This document shows positions 10,250 to 19,858 of a stretch of DNA of 40,401 nt, piece by piece. The stretch's first letter is position 1. Each line of letters begins with the position of its first letter. The notes under the pieces are model-generated. The model had not been told where the DNA came from. It searched no databases and saw only the letters and a list, made by a program, of their open reading frames with translations. The position numbers and the translations under genes are program-made. The DNA comes from Tubiluchus corallicola (taxonomy: Eukaryota; Priapulida; Priapulimorpha; Priapulimorphida; Tubiluchidae). The stretch spans positions 230,195 to 270,595 of the forward strand of contig JAQGDQ010000319.1 in assembly GCA_030141605.1 (NCBI GenBank). The letters run 5' to 3'.

Positions 10250-10890
10250 CACTACTACTACTACTACTACTATTAGAATGTTTTTATAACATTCACAGGG
10301 ACCAAATACGATGATATCAAATACGGCCATTTTGATTTTGATAATTACCGTGGCTTATTAGAACAAGCTCTTGTGCTTACCTGGCTAGGTACAAAGCAAC
10401 CACTTGGCTATTTATTGTGCGCTCGGTGGATATAAAAAAAATCTGAATTTCACTCACCTGTTACTTCAGCTGTTGCCACAACAAACTGCATTGTTACTGA
10501 GTCGTCATACTTTCTGTGTAAAAGAAACGTCCCACCTTGCAATTCTATGCCACATTTTTTCCTAGAACAAGATCAAGCAAACTACTTCTGTAAAAAAATA
10601 ACTAAAAAGACTGGCATCTTGTACAAAAGTGCTGACCAGTGGTCACAAAAGTGGCTTACACATTTTACTGTCTCCTGTGAAGTCCTGACTAACGACTTTG
10701 CCCTGCTCTGTCTATAATGGTGTTTCAAAGCACATTCTCAGGTAATGATACCAAAAAATTATATTTAATATGTAAACATTTAACATATCATATTCAGTTT
10801 AGTTATTATAACTTACAAAATTAAATTCAGAGCTTCTTCTCCGAAGTTTTTCCCCACCATGGATGCTAGACAGCCGTGTATGAATCCATA
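4281..10890 (-). CDS. Soluble guanylyl cyclase subunit, beta-2-like (8 exons, start exon missing)
   Basis: Makes cGMP from GTP as part of a dimeric gas-sensing cyclase. Exons in transcript order: 10890-10817, 10561-10458, 10075-9892, 9268-8167, 7585-7439, 6233-6079, 5402-5189, 4649-4281; all junctions are GT-AG and in phase, giving 782 residues after the missing initiator Met. Domains: H-NOX (residues 2-185) with the axial His in LDALHDHL and the heme motif YxSxR (Y135, S137, R139); HNOBA/PAS from about 240; coiled coil 378-418; cyclase domain 443-620. Metal Asp residues are in FSDIVGFT and ETIGDAY. The residues matching beta-1 Asn548 and Arg552 are Thr and Lys (HARTIANK), as in alpha subunits. 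The long C-terminal tail ends in CMIL, a CaaX-type prenylation box like that reported for beta-2. An atypical or lineage-specific subunit is possible; heterodimerisation is inferred. Confidence 0.9.
4650..5188 (-). other. Cyclase intron 7
   Basis: Unremarkable intron sequence. It contains a perfect TGACGTCA palindrome at 4861-4868 and no recognised repeat or RNA. Confidence 0.5.
5189..5402 (-). CDS. Cyclase exon 7: end of catalytic domain and linker
   Basis: Acceptor TTTACAG|A (AG 5404-5403) and donor GTG|GTAAGA (from 5188). The phase-2 join gives [17 protein letters not shown], matching the segment after INVS..YRCL in cyclases, then [11 protein letters not shown] and a Ser-rich linker. There is no recognisable C-terminal segment as in beta-1. 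Confidence 0.85.
5403..5872 (-). other. Cyclase intron 6, plain part
   Basis: AT-rich intron sequence with nothing recognised, between exon 7 and the trinucleotide array. Confidence 0.5.
5873..6077. repeat. (TAA)n microsatellite abutting a cyclase splice donor
   Basis: Long TAA/AAT tract interrupted by ATTATTATTAA near 5918-5931 and by GATGATGACGATGACGATG near 6027-6053. On the gene strand it starts directly at the exon 6 donor (CAG|GTATTAATTATT). The poly-Ile and poly-Leu frames across it are not genes. Confidence 0.95.
6079..6233 (-). CDS. Cyclase exon 6: core of the catalytic domain
   Basis: Acceptor TTCTGTAG|TTA, donor CGCAG|GTATTA. Encodes [20 protein letters not shown] then [20 protein letters not shown] and [11 protein letters not shown], a clear class III nucleotidyl cyclase segment. 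The Cys of KYCLFG that contacts guanine is kept. The positions normally NxxxR read TxxxK. Confidence 0.95.
6355..6902. repeat. Dispersed repeat family A, copy 1
   Basis: About 545 bp highly similar to 18732-19273, starting TTAAAGGAAAA and ending GAGATTGAGTCTAAACAATC. Both copies hold TTCTGACGTCATATGACGT. No coding capacity, clear terminal repeats or target duplication seen. Probably a non-autonomous transposable element; it lies in cyclase intron 5. Confidence 0.8.
7158..7441. repeat. 22-bp minisatellite containing the cyclase exon 5 splice donor
   Basis: About 13 copies of TGTATGAGTGATCGTACTTG plus AA (GTGATC/GTCATC variants). Read on the gene strand each unit carries TTCAAGTACGAT, which is the exon 5 end plus donor (CATTCAA|GTACGA). 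The first unit overlaps the last bases of the exon. Confidence 0.95.
7439..7585 (-). CDS. Cyclase exon 5: second metal-binding segment
   Basis: Acceptor TTGTTTAG|GTA, phase 0 at both ends. Encodes [20 protein letters not shown] and continues to [11 protein letters not shown], which joins LRVGIHSGS of the next exon exactly as in other cyclases. Contains the second catalytic Asp (ETIGD). The donor CAA|GTACGA is the first of about 13 tandem copies. Confidence 0.92.
7586..8166 (-). other. Cyclase intron 4
   Basis: Unique AT-rich intron sequence; nothing recognised. Confidence 0.5.
8167..9268 (-). CDS. Cyclase exon 4: end of H-NOX, HNOBA, coiled coil, start of catalytic domain
   Basis: Acceptor TTTCTCCAG|G (AG 9270-9269), donor CTCTACAAG|GTAGCT. 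Opens with [20 protein letters not shown], continuing RAPSFR of the previous exon and containing YxSxR. Then a Ser-rich linker, [17 protein letters not shown] (HNOBA/PAS), [32 protein letters not shown], a helix ([20 protein letters not shown]) and [15 protein letters not shown]. At 1,102 bp it is by far the largest exon. Confidence 0.95.
9340..9715. repeat. Degenerate CAC/CAT/ACC trinucleotide tract in cyclase intron 3
   Basis: About 370 bp of impure triplets (CACCAC, CATCACC, CCACCGCCACC) with many substitutions, an old microsatellite. It maintains an incidental open frame on the minus strand that is not a gene. Confidence 0.8.
9892..10075 (-). CDS. Cyclase exon 3: heme-ligand part of H-NOX
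   Basis: Acceptor GTCTTCCAG|AC, donor TTCAG|GTTAAA. Encodes [51 protein letters not shown] and MMRAPSF. The first His of LDALHDHL aligns with beta-1 His105, the proximal heme ligand; alpha subunits lack it. Confidence 0.95.
10163..10275. repeat. (CTA)n microsatellite in cyclase intron 2
   Basis: About 37 triplets of CTA with one CCA interruption near 10250. The poly-Tyr frame is not a gene. Confidence 0.95.
10458..10561 (-). CDS. Cyclase exon 2: H-NOX
   Basis: Acceptor TTGTTCTAG|G, donor ACAG|GTGAGT. Encodes [20 protein letters not shown] then [14 protein letters not shown], matching the FLVR..YDD..TY.LV.AA segment of sGC H-NOX domains. The phase-2 entry and phase-1 exit match its neighbours. 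Confidence 0.9.
10817..10890 (-). CDS. Cyclase exon 1b: start of H-NOX
   Basis: Acceptor TTGTTTTTGCAG|TAT, donor AATTTT|GTAAGT. Encodes [20 protein letters not shown] then LNLI. sGC beta subunits begin MYGF, so only the initiator Met (and 5' UTR) should be in an upstream exon, above 11.1 kb. That exon could not be identified. Confidence 0.85.
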
Positions 10891-10900
10891 CTGCAAAAAC

Positions 10901-11103
<203 letters not shown>

Positions 11104-11530
11104 ATTAAACTATCTGATTAATACTTGTGATTAAACTATCTGATGCAGTTCTATTGTAAATTAATTATGTAAACGGTGTAACAAAGAAAATCCTACAAGT
11201 CCTATGCTAGGGGAGCATTCAATATTTGTTTTTATTTTGTCTTATTTGTTTAGCAATAGTGACCTAATTATTATAATAGATAAAAAAGTGTTTGCCATGA
11301 TAAAGTTGACACTATTCCATCATAATCTGCTACAAACATTGAAATCCTGGTCGCAGGGACGTGCCGTAGTGTCTCTGTATATACCGCTAAATTAAACGCA
11401 CACGCGATGTTGCGTGTTTGCTCATATTGCGCAATGTGAATGATCTTTGGTATTGTTCGCGCCTGTTTGTTACACTGACACATTAGTTCCAAAATTGTTT
11501 TTGTTGTTTGCGATAATTGTCATTGTTTTT
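11104..11530. other. Spacer, possibly cyclase intron 1
   Basis: AT-rich sequence with no gene, RNA or repeat recognised. Confidence 0.4.
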
Positions 11531-11534
11531 ATTA

Positions 11535-11835
11535 TTACTATTGTTATTGTTATTGTTATTGTTATTGTTATTGTTATTGTTATTGTTATTGTTATTGTTA
11601 TTGTTATTGTTATTGTTATTGTTATTGTTATTGTTATTGTTATTGTTATTGTTATTGTTATTGTTATTGTTATTGTTATTGTTATTGTTATTGTTATTGT
11701 TATTGTTATTGTTATTGTTATTGTTATTGTTATTGTTATTGTTATTGTTATTGTTATTGTTATTGTTATTGTTATTGATATTGATATTGTTGTTGTTGTC
11801 GTCGTCGTTGCCATTGTCGTTGTCGTTGTCATCGT
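11535..11835. repeat. (TTATTG)n hexanucleotide array
   Basis: About 43 uninterrupted TTATTG units followed by a degenerate GTT/GTC tail. It keeps several incidental frames open on both strands; these are not genes. Confidence 0.97.
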
Positions 11836-11846
11836 CGTAGTAGTAC

Positions 11847-12055
11847 GAATGCTCTGATTATTTTTTCAAACTTTTCAAAATGTTATCTAAACTTGTTTCA
11901 AATGACTTATCGTCAAAATGGCTGCGTCTAACGGTCATCGCGGGAGTTTATACATGTTTTATACAGCGTTACCGCAAATTGAACCCCTGTATGTAAGTGG
12001 TGTAAAATTTCAAGACGATTTTTAAGCTTTATGAATGGTTTTCTTGTGCTTTAAA
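11847..12055. repeat. Dispersed repeat family D, copy 1
   Basis: Similar to 15773-15998: both start GAATGCTCTGATTATTTTTT, share CAAAATGGCTGCG and CAAGACGA..TTTTTAAGCTTTATG, and end TTCTTGTGCTTTAAA. Roughly 75-80% identical with indels. No terminal features identified. Confidence 0.7.
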
Positions 12056-12278
12056 TAAATTGCCACATCTGAAAACAGATAGGCGCAATCGATATTTCGT
12101 TTAAAGGGAAAAGATTCTAAACAAGTGAAGTTAATTTCTATATACAGGCGTAAATTGTCCTGCAGGCTTTCCTCACTTAATGATATAGATTTTTAGTTTT
12201 ATAAGTCTGTGTATTAATCTGCACGTATTGACGGGTAGCAGACCGAGTGCTGAACTTATGCTGAACAAATACGAAATA

Positions 12279-12279
<1 letters not shown>

Positions 12280-12328
<49 letters not shown>
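12280..12328. repeat. (GAT)n microsatellite
   Basis: About 16 GAT triplets. The poly-His frame on the minus strand is not a gene. Confidence 0.95.
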
Positions 12329-13145
12329 AAGTCTTTGTTAGCCTCTTTTTGCATTCAAAAATATCTGTACTAACATCATATAATTTTACATAAACACTAT
12401 ACAGAGTGAATTCTCCAATATTACATTTACGGATTGTGTAATTAGCTTTTCTAATTTGTGCGTATAACATTTCTTACAGTGATATTAAACAAGAAGTATT
12501 GAAGTGAGTGCTAAAATCAAGGTTATTAATGCAGCAAGTTTCCTGTGAAGTAACATTAAAAGACAGATAAATTGATATACCAAATTATTAAATTCCAATT
12601 CAATGTTTAAATCCACAAGAGTTACAATCAGTAATCTCAAGAACTACACAAATTTAATCCCTATTTTACTAAAAATTACAGCAGGATTTTGAAATAAAAG
12701 GGTCCTTTTCAAAGTAGGTTAGTGCCGATATTAAATTTTCATTTTTGGTGAAATACACAAGATTTAAATTCTCATTTCCCAGTTCGTTTACTAGTACATT
12801 TCGCATATTTGCGTCGACTCGAGGACATCGGTATATCAAGTGTTCTTGATTCTGGGCTTCAATATGGAAAACAAGCGTAAACTAGAAGCAAACGAAAAAC
12901 AGCAAAGAAGAAGAGAGAAGAATAGAACTATGGCTGTTACAGCAGTATCGAATTGACGCAAAATTTTGGCAGACAAAACAGAGACACCAAAATGCAAGCG
13001 TAAAAGGGTTGGCTAATGATCAGAAAATGACCTCCCGGGGTCACTTTTGGCTTTGAACGCGTTAGATGATGTCATGGCTTAGTGCGCCACTGTAATATCC
13101 AAAGTCGTATTAACCAATAGGCTAACTAGGCTATACCCCTGCGCC
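12329..13145. other. Unique sequence without recognised features
   Basis: AT-rich, no long open frame, no repeat shared with the rest of the window. Confidence 0.5.
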
Positions 13146-13146
13146 A

Positions 13147-13565
13147 GAGTCTGTTTATTATAGTGGTTATAGCTGTATGCTGGTTATTGTTGTTTATTGG
13201 ATTGGTGGCTGTGGCTCGTGAAGATTGGGTGTGGAACAGCCACAATGGGCATGGCAAACTATCAAGACTTTGTTTAACAAACTACACATTTATTAAATAT
13301 CAAACACAACACGGTAAATATAAAAGGATAGTAATGCCAAGCCCTCCGTCTCCAAGTCAGTCCTCATCTCTCCCGAGGTGCGGGCCTTAAACCACTTTTG
13401 TCTAACTACCTAATGCGCCATGAGCTTCTGCGCATAAGGATTACATCATCAATCTTTACTTCTGAGTCAGCCGGTCGAACATCAGCTGGTCACGTGATCC
13501 TAACTAGGCTTCTAGCCACGACGATAGTTTAATCTTGCATCGTCAAGCATTTAATCTTTAACTAT
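13147..13565. repeat. Dispersed repeat family C, copy 1
   Basis: About 420 bp similar to 17936-18365. Shared blocks include ATAGTGGTTATAGCTG, GGTGGCTGTGGCTC, GTGTGGAACAGCCAC, CCCGAGGTGCGGGCCT and CAGCCGGTCGAACATCAGCT. The short open frame at 13163 is not preserved in the other copy. Could be a solo LTR or a MITE; the ends are unclear. Confidence 0.75.
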
Positions 13566-13628
13566 TAATTTAATAATTTAATCACCAATTTAAATAAAAT
13601 CACTATTTAACACAGCTTTCCTTTACTC

Positions 13629-13851
13629 CAGTGGTTCCCAAACTTTCTCGGACCGTTACCCAAATCGGGAAACCCGGTCGTGTCCATTACCCCCCAGCTA
13701 GTACTACTTCTCCAACTCAAAAAGAAAACTACGTAAAATGCATTCCGAGCGAAGTTTTAAAAATTTTCAGAGGGGTGCAAGTTACCCCCCCCCCCCCAAA
13801 AAAAACATATTACCCCCGGGGGGTAATTTATCCCTACTTTGGGAACCACTG
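13629..13851 (+). mobile_element. hAT-type MITE, copy 2
   Basis: 223 bp with 14-bp perfect terminal inverted repeats CAGTGGTTCCCAAA / TTTGGGAACCACTG and a perfect 8-bp target duplication CTTTACTC at 13621-13628 and 13852-13859. Strongly similar to the copy at 710-1008 but without its internal 80-bp segment. Contains the near-palindrome ATTACCCCCGGGGGGTAAT. Confidence 0.93.
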
Positions 13852-13859
13852 CTTTACTC

Positions 13860-14260
13860 CTACTGTTTTACCGTACCTTGAACATTATTGTGTGGCTAAT
13901 TGTATGGTAAAAGCTAAATGTAAGTTTCAACGCACGGTGTTTCATTTTCGGCAGCAAAAATTCTGCTGAAAAAAGGAACGCTCTTGAAGTCTAGTAACTC
14001 TCGGAAGGAAAGTATGGCCAAGTGGGCACGGTGTGCTTCACGACTGAAATTAAGAAATTAACTGGCTTCGGTTCAATACTTGTTCTGGGAGGTTTCGTTT
14101 GAGATGCTGATTTCGACTGTTTACCTCGTAGGGGGAAGATGTATTCACATACAAACGTGATGAAGACACTCCTGCCAGTTCAGTGACTCAGAGGACTAAC
14201 TTTGATAACATGTATCTCTCCGCCGGCAATTAAAACACGCAAATTTTCATTAAAACACAA
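13860..14260. other. Unique sequence without recognised features
   Basis: No gene, RNA or repeat supported. Confidence 0.5.
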
Positions 14261-14265
14261 GCAAA

Positions 14266-14640
14266 ACAGTGCAGTGCAGTGCAGTTGAGTGCAGCGCAGC
14301 ACAGCACAGCACAACACAGTACAGCACCGCACAGCACAGCACAGCACAGCACAATACAATACAATACAATACAATACAATACAATGCAATACAATACAAT
14401 ACAATAAAATACAACACAGTACAGCACCGCACAGCACAATACAACACAGTACAGCACCGCACAGCACAATACAATACAGTACGGTACGGTACGGTACAAG
14501 ACAAGACAAGACAAGACAAGACAAGACAAGACAAGACAAGACAAGACAAGACAAGACAAGACAAGACAAGACAAGACAATACAATACAATACAATACAAT
14601 ACAATACAATACAATAAAATACAATAAAATACAACACAGT
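14266..14640. repeat. Pentanucleotide array of ACANN blocks
   Basis: About 75 pentamers in homogeneous blocks: ACAGC, ACAAT, ACAAC/ACAGT/ACAGC mixtures, ACGGT, about 14-15 ACAAG, then ACAAT again. All six frames are largely open, giving several overlapping low-complexity frames that are not genes. Confidence 0.95.
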
Positions 14641-14699
14641 AGTGACACAGTTTTTCCTACAATATAATACAGTAGTGACTCAGTTTTTCAACAAAATTT

Positions 14700-14953
14700 T
14701 ATGAAAATTTTCTTGGCAAGTAACTCGCAAACGCTTGTTACTAGAATACTAGACTAGAGTACTAAACTTGCTTTGAGTTACTCTTCGACAGTAAGTGCGA
14801 GCGACATTCACTTCTCTGTTTAGTACGGAAAAGTGTCGAGAGTAACTCGCCGAGGCGTTCACACTAGACAGTAACTTGCCGAGGCGTTCACACTAGACAG
14901 TAACTCGCCGAGGTGTTCACACTGAAAAGTAAGTCGCTAAAACTGAACGCGCC
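14700..14953. repeat. Shorter relative of the GCGTTCACAC element
   Basis: Contains three tandem units (GTAACTCGCCGAGGCGTTCAC type, about 14841-14925) and ends in CTGAACGCGCC, the inverse of the left end of the element at 2692. It shares GTGCGAGC and TTCTCTGTT with that copy. The left end is unclear. Confidence 0.65.
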
Positions 14954-15037
14954 ATTATTTGACATTGCATTATTTTACCCTAATGCACCTAGTATTCATT
15001 ATTTAAAGTTCTGCCTGGCTCTTTGTCACGACACACG

Positions 15038-15118
15038 TGCTGCACGCACACGCAGACTTGCGCGCACACGCAGACCTGCACGCACACACAGACTTGCACG
15101 CACACGCAGACTTGCAGG
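15038..15118. repeat. 18-bp minisatellite
   Basis: About 4.5 copies of CACACGCAGACTTGCACG with substitutions. Confidence 0.85.
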
Positions 15119-15340
15119 CAATGATGATTCATTGACAAATTAATTAATATAACCATCGACACCTGATTCTTAACATGGGAAGAGTTCAGAAATAATTACT
15201 CCATCGCTTCCCAAGAATGCAAGGTATGGGGCAGGTAATGTCAGGGGTGAGAAAGCTATTAAAATACTTGTTAACATGAAAAATCTTCATAAATGAGTTG
15301 TCCATAAGTGATATTATGAATTCTGATAATAATGGCTTAA

Positions 15341-15586
15341 AGGACAAGAAAAGGGGTACTTGAAGTAGGTTTCAGAAAAATCGCTTTAAAAAAATTATAT
15401 TACTTTACAGCAATTTTATGCACATATCGCATAAGGAATTTTCGTTTATTTTCGTTTTAAATCTCCCGCAATACTGTTCCGATGGCGCCATTACATGACG
15501 TCACTACGCCACGTAAATCAGGGGAAGAAAAGGCAATGTTAAATTATGACCCAAAAAACTTTCCGTGCAAATCTATATTACTTAGC
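15341..15586. repeat. Dispersed repeat family B, copy 1
   Basis: About 245 bp similar to 20768-21010. Shared blocks include GAAGTAGGTTTCAG / AAAGTAGGTTTCAG, TATTACTTTACAGCAATTTT, GGCGCCAT and TTAAATTATGACCCAAAAAA. A TGACGTCA lies at 15496-15503. No terminal features identified. Confidence 0.75.
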
Positions 15587-15772
15587 ATTTCACTTATCTG
15601 TTGGAAAGACTTATGTAACTAGACTAATAATTTAAAATGTTTGTGCCAATTGGTAAAATGTCGCTGACTCACCCTCCAAGGTGCGCCACTCACTAGCCAA
15701 AAACGTATTTTTAATCTTATTAACAAGATATAGTAATTTAAAATTTTGCTTAATTAGCAACATGTGTGCTAT

Positions 15773-15998
15773 GAATGCTCTGATTATTTTTTCAAACTTT
15801 ACTCAATGTTATCAAAACTTGTTTCAAACCACCTACTGTCAAAATGGCTGCGCTTAACGGTGTTTAAATTTACACGTTTTATATAGCGTTACGGCCGATG
15901 CAAGCCCTGCATGCAAAAAGGTAGTATGTAAGTGGTATGAAATCTCAAGACGAATTTTTTAAGCTTTATGTAAGTGGAGGTTTTTCTTGTGCTTTAAA
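15773..15998. repeat. Dispersed repeat family D, copy 2
   Basis: Counterpart of 11847-12055; directly precedes the 19-bp satellite. Confidence 0.7.
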
Positions 15999-16097
15999 AG
16001 GGTCTTTAAAGAAACTGCTATGATACAAGGCCAAATAAAAAGTGTAAAAAATTCCACATTTTGAAGAGAGCGGGATGTCACTAATGAAGGTTGGTGC

Positions 16098-17718
16098 ATC
16101 AGTGAGTGAGCGACTGGTGAGTGAGTGAGCATCTGATGAGTGAGTGAGCATTTGATGAGTGAGTGAGCGAGTGGTGAGTGAGTGAGCGAGTGGTGAGTGA
16201 GTGAGCGACTGGTGAGTGAGTGAGCGACTGGTGAGTGAGTGAGCGAGTGGTGAGTGAGTGAGCGAGTGGTGAGTGAGTGAGCGAGTGGTGAGTGAGTGAG
16301 CGAGTGGTGAGTGAGTGAGCGAGTGGTGAGTGAGTGAGCGACTGGTGAGTGAGTGAGCATCTGATGAGTGAGTGAGCGAGTGGTGAGTGAGTGAGCGACT
16401 GGTGAGTGAGTGAGCGACTGGTGAGTGAGCGAGTGACTGGTGAGTGAGTGAGCGACTGGTGAGTGAGTGAGCGAGTGGTGAGTGAGTGAGCAACTGGTGA
16501 GTGAGTGAGCGTCTGATGAGTGAGTGAGCGAGTGGTGAGTGTGTGAGCGAGTGGTGAGTGAGTGAGCGAGTGGTGAGTGAGTGAGCGACTGGTGAGTGAG
16601 TGAGCATCTGATGAGTGAGTGAGCGAGTGGTGAGTGAGTGAGCGACTGGTGAGTGAGTGAGCGACTGGTGAGTGAGTGAGCGACTGGCGAGTGAGTGAGC
16701 ATCTGGTGAGTGAGTGAGCAACTAGTGAGTGAGTGAGTGACTGGTGAGTGAGTGAGCGACTGGTGAGTGAGTGAGCGACTGGTGGGTGAGTGAGCCACTA
16801 GTGAGTGAGTAAGCGTCTGATGAGTGAGTGAGCGAGTGGTGAGTGAGTGAGCGAGTGGTGAGTGAGTGAGCGAGTGGTGAGTGAGTAAGCGACTGGTGAG
16901 TGAGTGAGCGACTGGTGAGTGAGTGAGCGACTGGTGAGTGAGTGAGCGTCTGATGAGTGAGTGAGCGAGTGGTGAGTGAGTGAGCGAGTGGTGAGTGAGT
17001 GAGCGAGTGGTGAGTGAGTGAGCGACTGGTGAGTGAGTGAGCGTCTGATGAGTGAGTGAGCGAGTGGTGAGTGAGTGAGCGACTGGTGAGTGAGTGAGCG
17101 ACTGGTGAGTGAGTGAGCGACTGGTGAGTGAGTGAGCGTCTGGTGAGTGAGTGAGCAACTGGTGAGTGAGTGAGCAACTGGTGAGTGAGTGAGCGACTGG
17201 TGAGTGAGTGAGCGACTGGTGAGTGAGTGAGCGACTGGTGGGTGAGTGAGCCACTGATGAGTGAGTGAGCGTCTGATGAGTGAGTGAGCGAGTGGTGAGT
17301 GAGTGAGCGAGTGGTGAGTGAGTGAGCGAGTGGTGAGTGAGTAAGCGACTGGTGAGTGAGTGAGCGACTGGTGAGTGAGTGAGCAACTGGTGAGTGAGTG
17401 AGTGACTGGTGAGTGAGTGAGCGACTGGTGAGTGAGTGAGCGACTGGTGGGTGAGTGAGCCACTGGTGAGTGAGTGAGCGTCTGATGAGTGAGTGAGCGA
17501 GTGGTGAGTGAGTGAGCGAGTGGTGAGTGAGTAAGCGACTGGTGAGTGAGTGAGCGACTGGTGAGTGAGTGAGCGACTGGTGAGTGAGTGAGCAACTGGT
17601 TAGTGAGTGAGCGAGTGGTGAGTGAGTAAGCGACTGGTGAGTGAGTGAGTGACTGGTGAGTGAGTGAGCCACTGGTGAGTGAGTGAGCGTCTGATGAGTG
17701 AGTGAGCGACTGGTGAGC
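16098..17718. repeat. 19-bp satellite array (GTGAGTGAGTGAGCGACTG)
   Basis: About 85 units of 19 bp, with variation mainly in the GCGACTG/GCGAGTG/GCATCTG/GCGTCTG/GCAACTG segment. Because 19 is not a multiple of three, every minus-strand frame cycles through the same 19-residue repeat (Ser/Leu/Thr/His-rich), giving overlapping open frames of up to 475 codons. These are by-products of the repeat, not genes. Confidence 0.97.
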
Positions 17719-17935
17719 AAGATAGGTGCAACATGAAAAGTTGTTTTTTTCTGAAATTGTTTACACTGCTTCGCATAGGTGTTTGGAAAATTCGCAGTCA
17801 CTCTTTATTGTTCCCATAAACGATGATATCAGGAATTAACGTTTCGTTTGTATGACGGGTTTCATTTGTGTCTCCTCTTCCCACAGGCCGTCACACGTTT
17901 GCGTAAATTAATATCTGTTTCTGATGAAATAATGT

Positions 17936-18365
17936 CCTGTTTATGATAGTGGTTATAGCTGCTTGCTTGTTATTGCTGTTTATTGTGTTGGTGGCTGTGG
18001 CTCATGAAGATTGCGTGTGGAACAGCCACGATGGGCATGACAAACTATCAGGACCTTGTTTAGCAAACTACACATTTATTAAAGATCAAGCACAAACATG
18101 GTATACATAAGAGGATAGTAATGCCAGCCCTCCGTCTTCAAGTCAGTTCCTAATCTGCCCGAGGTGCGGGCCTCGAATTCTCTTTGTCTAACTAGCTAAT
18201 GCGCCCTGAGCTTCTGCTGCAATAACTATTACATCATCAATCTTAACTTCTGACTCAGCCGGTCGAACATCAGCTGATTATCACGTGATATGCCACACTT
18301 AACCAGGCTTCTAGACAAGACGATAATTTAATCTTGCACCGTCAAGGATTTATTCCTTAATTTAA
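17936..18365. repeat. Dispersed repeat family C, copy 2
   Basis: Counterpart of 13147-13565, same orientation, with small indels and about 85% identity by eye. Confidence 0.75.
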
Positions 18366-18607
18366 TTAATAGTTTGGGCTGTTTGCCATTTCTAAAGACT
18401 TGCTATTCGTTACACAACCTTCCATATTTATAATCATTAATAACATCTACTAACCTGCAATTATATTCCCACAGAATGTGTATTTTTGAAGTTTAATTTT
18501 ATCCTGGCTTTAGAAGCCGTGGATCGATAATGCCAGATGTTTTGTGTTAAAAACTTTGTGTGGATCACCATAGCTAAGCCTTATTGTCAAATACTCAAAA
18601 ATAGGTA

Positions 18608-18668
18608 ACTCACTCACTCACTCACTCACTCACTCAACTCACTCACTCACTCACTCACTCACTCACTC
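18608..18668. repeat. (CACT)n microsatellite
   Basis: About 15 tetranucleotide units with one deletion (TCAACTCA) near 18635. Confidence 0.95.
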
Positions 18669-18731
18669 GGATTCTATAATGTAGTGAGAAGTCCTTTCCC
18701 AACCACATGACGTAAGTAAGACGTCATTGAT

Positions 18732-19273
18732 TTAAAGGAAAATGAGACGATTGTGTAAACATTAGTTCAGAATAAAGAATACTCTAAAATATTGAAAACT
18801 ACAATAGCTTTTATTAAATCAAAGCTTAGATTAAATAATAATTACCTCGGATACTCAAATTTCGTTTTAAACTTTCAAAGCTACGCGCGGCTCAGTGAAT
18901 CTACTAAGATTGGCAATGGCGCCTTTTTGTCACGTGCGCGTGGCCGACAAATAGAAGGTGGTACCGTGATAACCATGATCATGAACTGCAGTCTTAGTTT
19001 CTGACGTCATATGACGTGGAGCCCATTTTCGTGACATCATGCGTTTAAGCATTACTGTAACACGTATGCAAATGTGCTTGACGCGCAAGGGAAGACGCCT
19101 GCCATTGCACAAACTGTGGTTAGTTCCCTGACGTAAGCAACAGCTGTGTTCGGTTGCCGTTAATTAACTTTCTAAACTAATTATTCAAATATAAGAAACA
19201 ATTGCTAACTTTTATGGGCAAGAAAATGTATATCTTTGACAGTAAATTAAAATGAGATTGAGTCTAAACAATC
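18732..19273. repeat. Dispersed repeat family A, copy 2
   Basis: Counterpart of 6355-6902, same orientation, about 90% identical by eye, including TGACGTCA at 19002-19009. Confidence 0.8.
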
Positions 19274-19858
19274 GTCAGCTTTTTCTTGAAGAGTCAGTCA
19301 CACACCCAATCCGGTGGTGGCTTCAGAGGCTGCAGAACTCATCATCCTTGTTGTCAGGCTTGTATATATGCTACGCCTGTTATATTTTATTAATAAACCG
19401 CATTGTTATTACTTACATCAACGTCAGGGTTACTTCAATCACTGACATCAACATCACTGCAATCGTGAAGTAATTAGTTTCGGTGCCCGCATTAAACACT
19501 GGGTAGAAATGAACGGTGTTAAATCCTTGCCAATTAATTACTGTCACTATCCAATTCATTAGGGCGTGCAGACACAGCTGACGGAAATATTAGGAAGAGA
19601 CTTCTGTTCTTCTCTTCCGATACGTCAAATTTTAATGTGACAGGTGGATGGTCAGCTTATTTAGAAGAAAACAATCTGATTAGAATTTCATCAAATTGGG
19701 CGTGAAATATACTAATCTGATATCGTGTATTAAATATTTGGCCAAATATTCTTGAAAACGACGTATTCAAAAAGAAAATGTCAATATTTAAGCAGCTCTC
19801 TAGCAATAGATGAAGACCCATCAAGAAGAAAAATCTCATCATTAGCTGCAAATTCGAA

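Noticed and set aside
15959-17801. Overlapping minus-strand open frames of 251 to 475 codons
   Set aside because: All are registers of the 19-bp satellite; identical peptide repeats in every frame show that the openness comes from the repeat.
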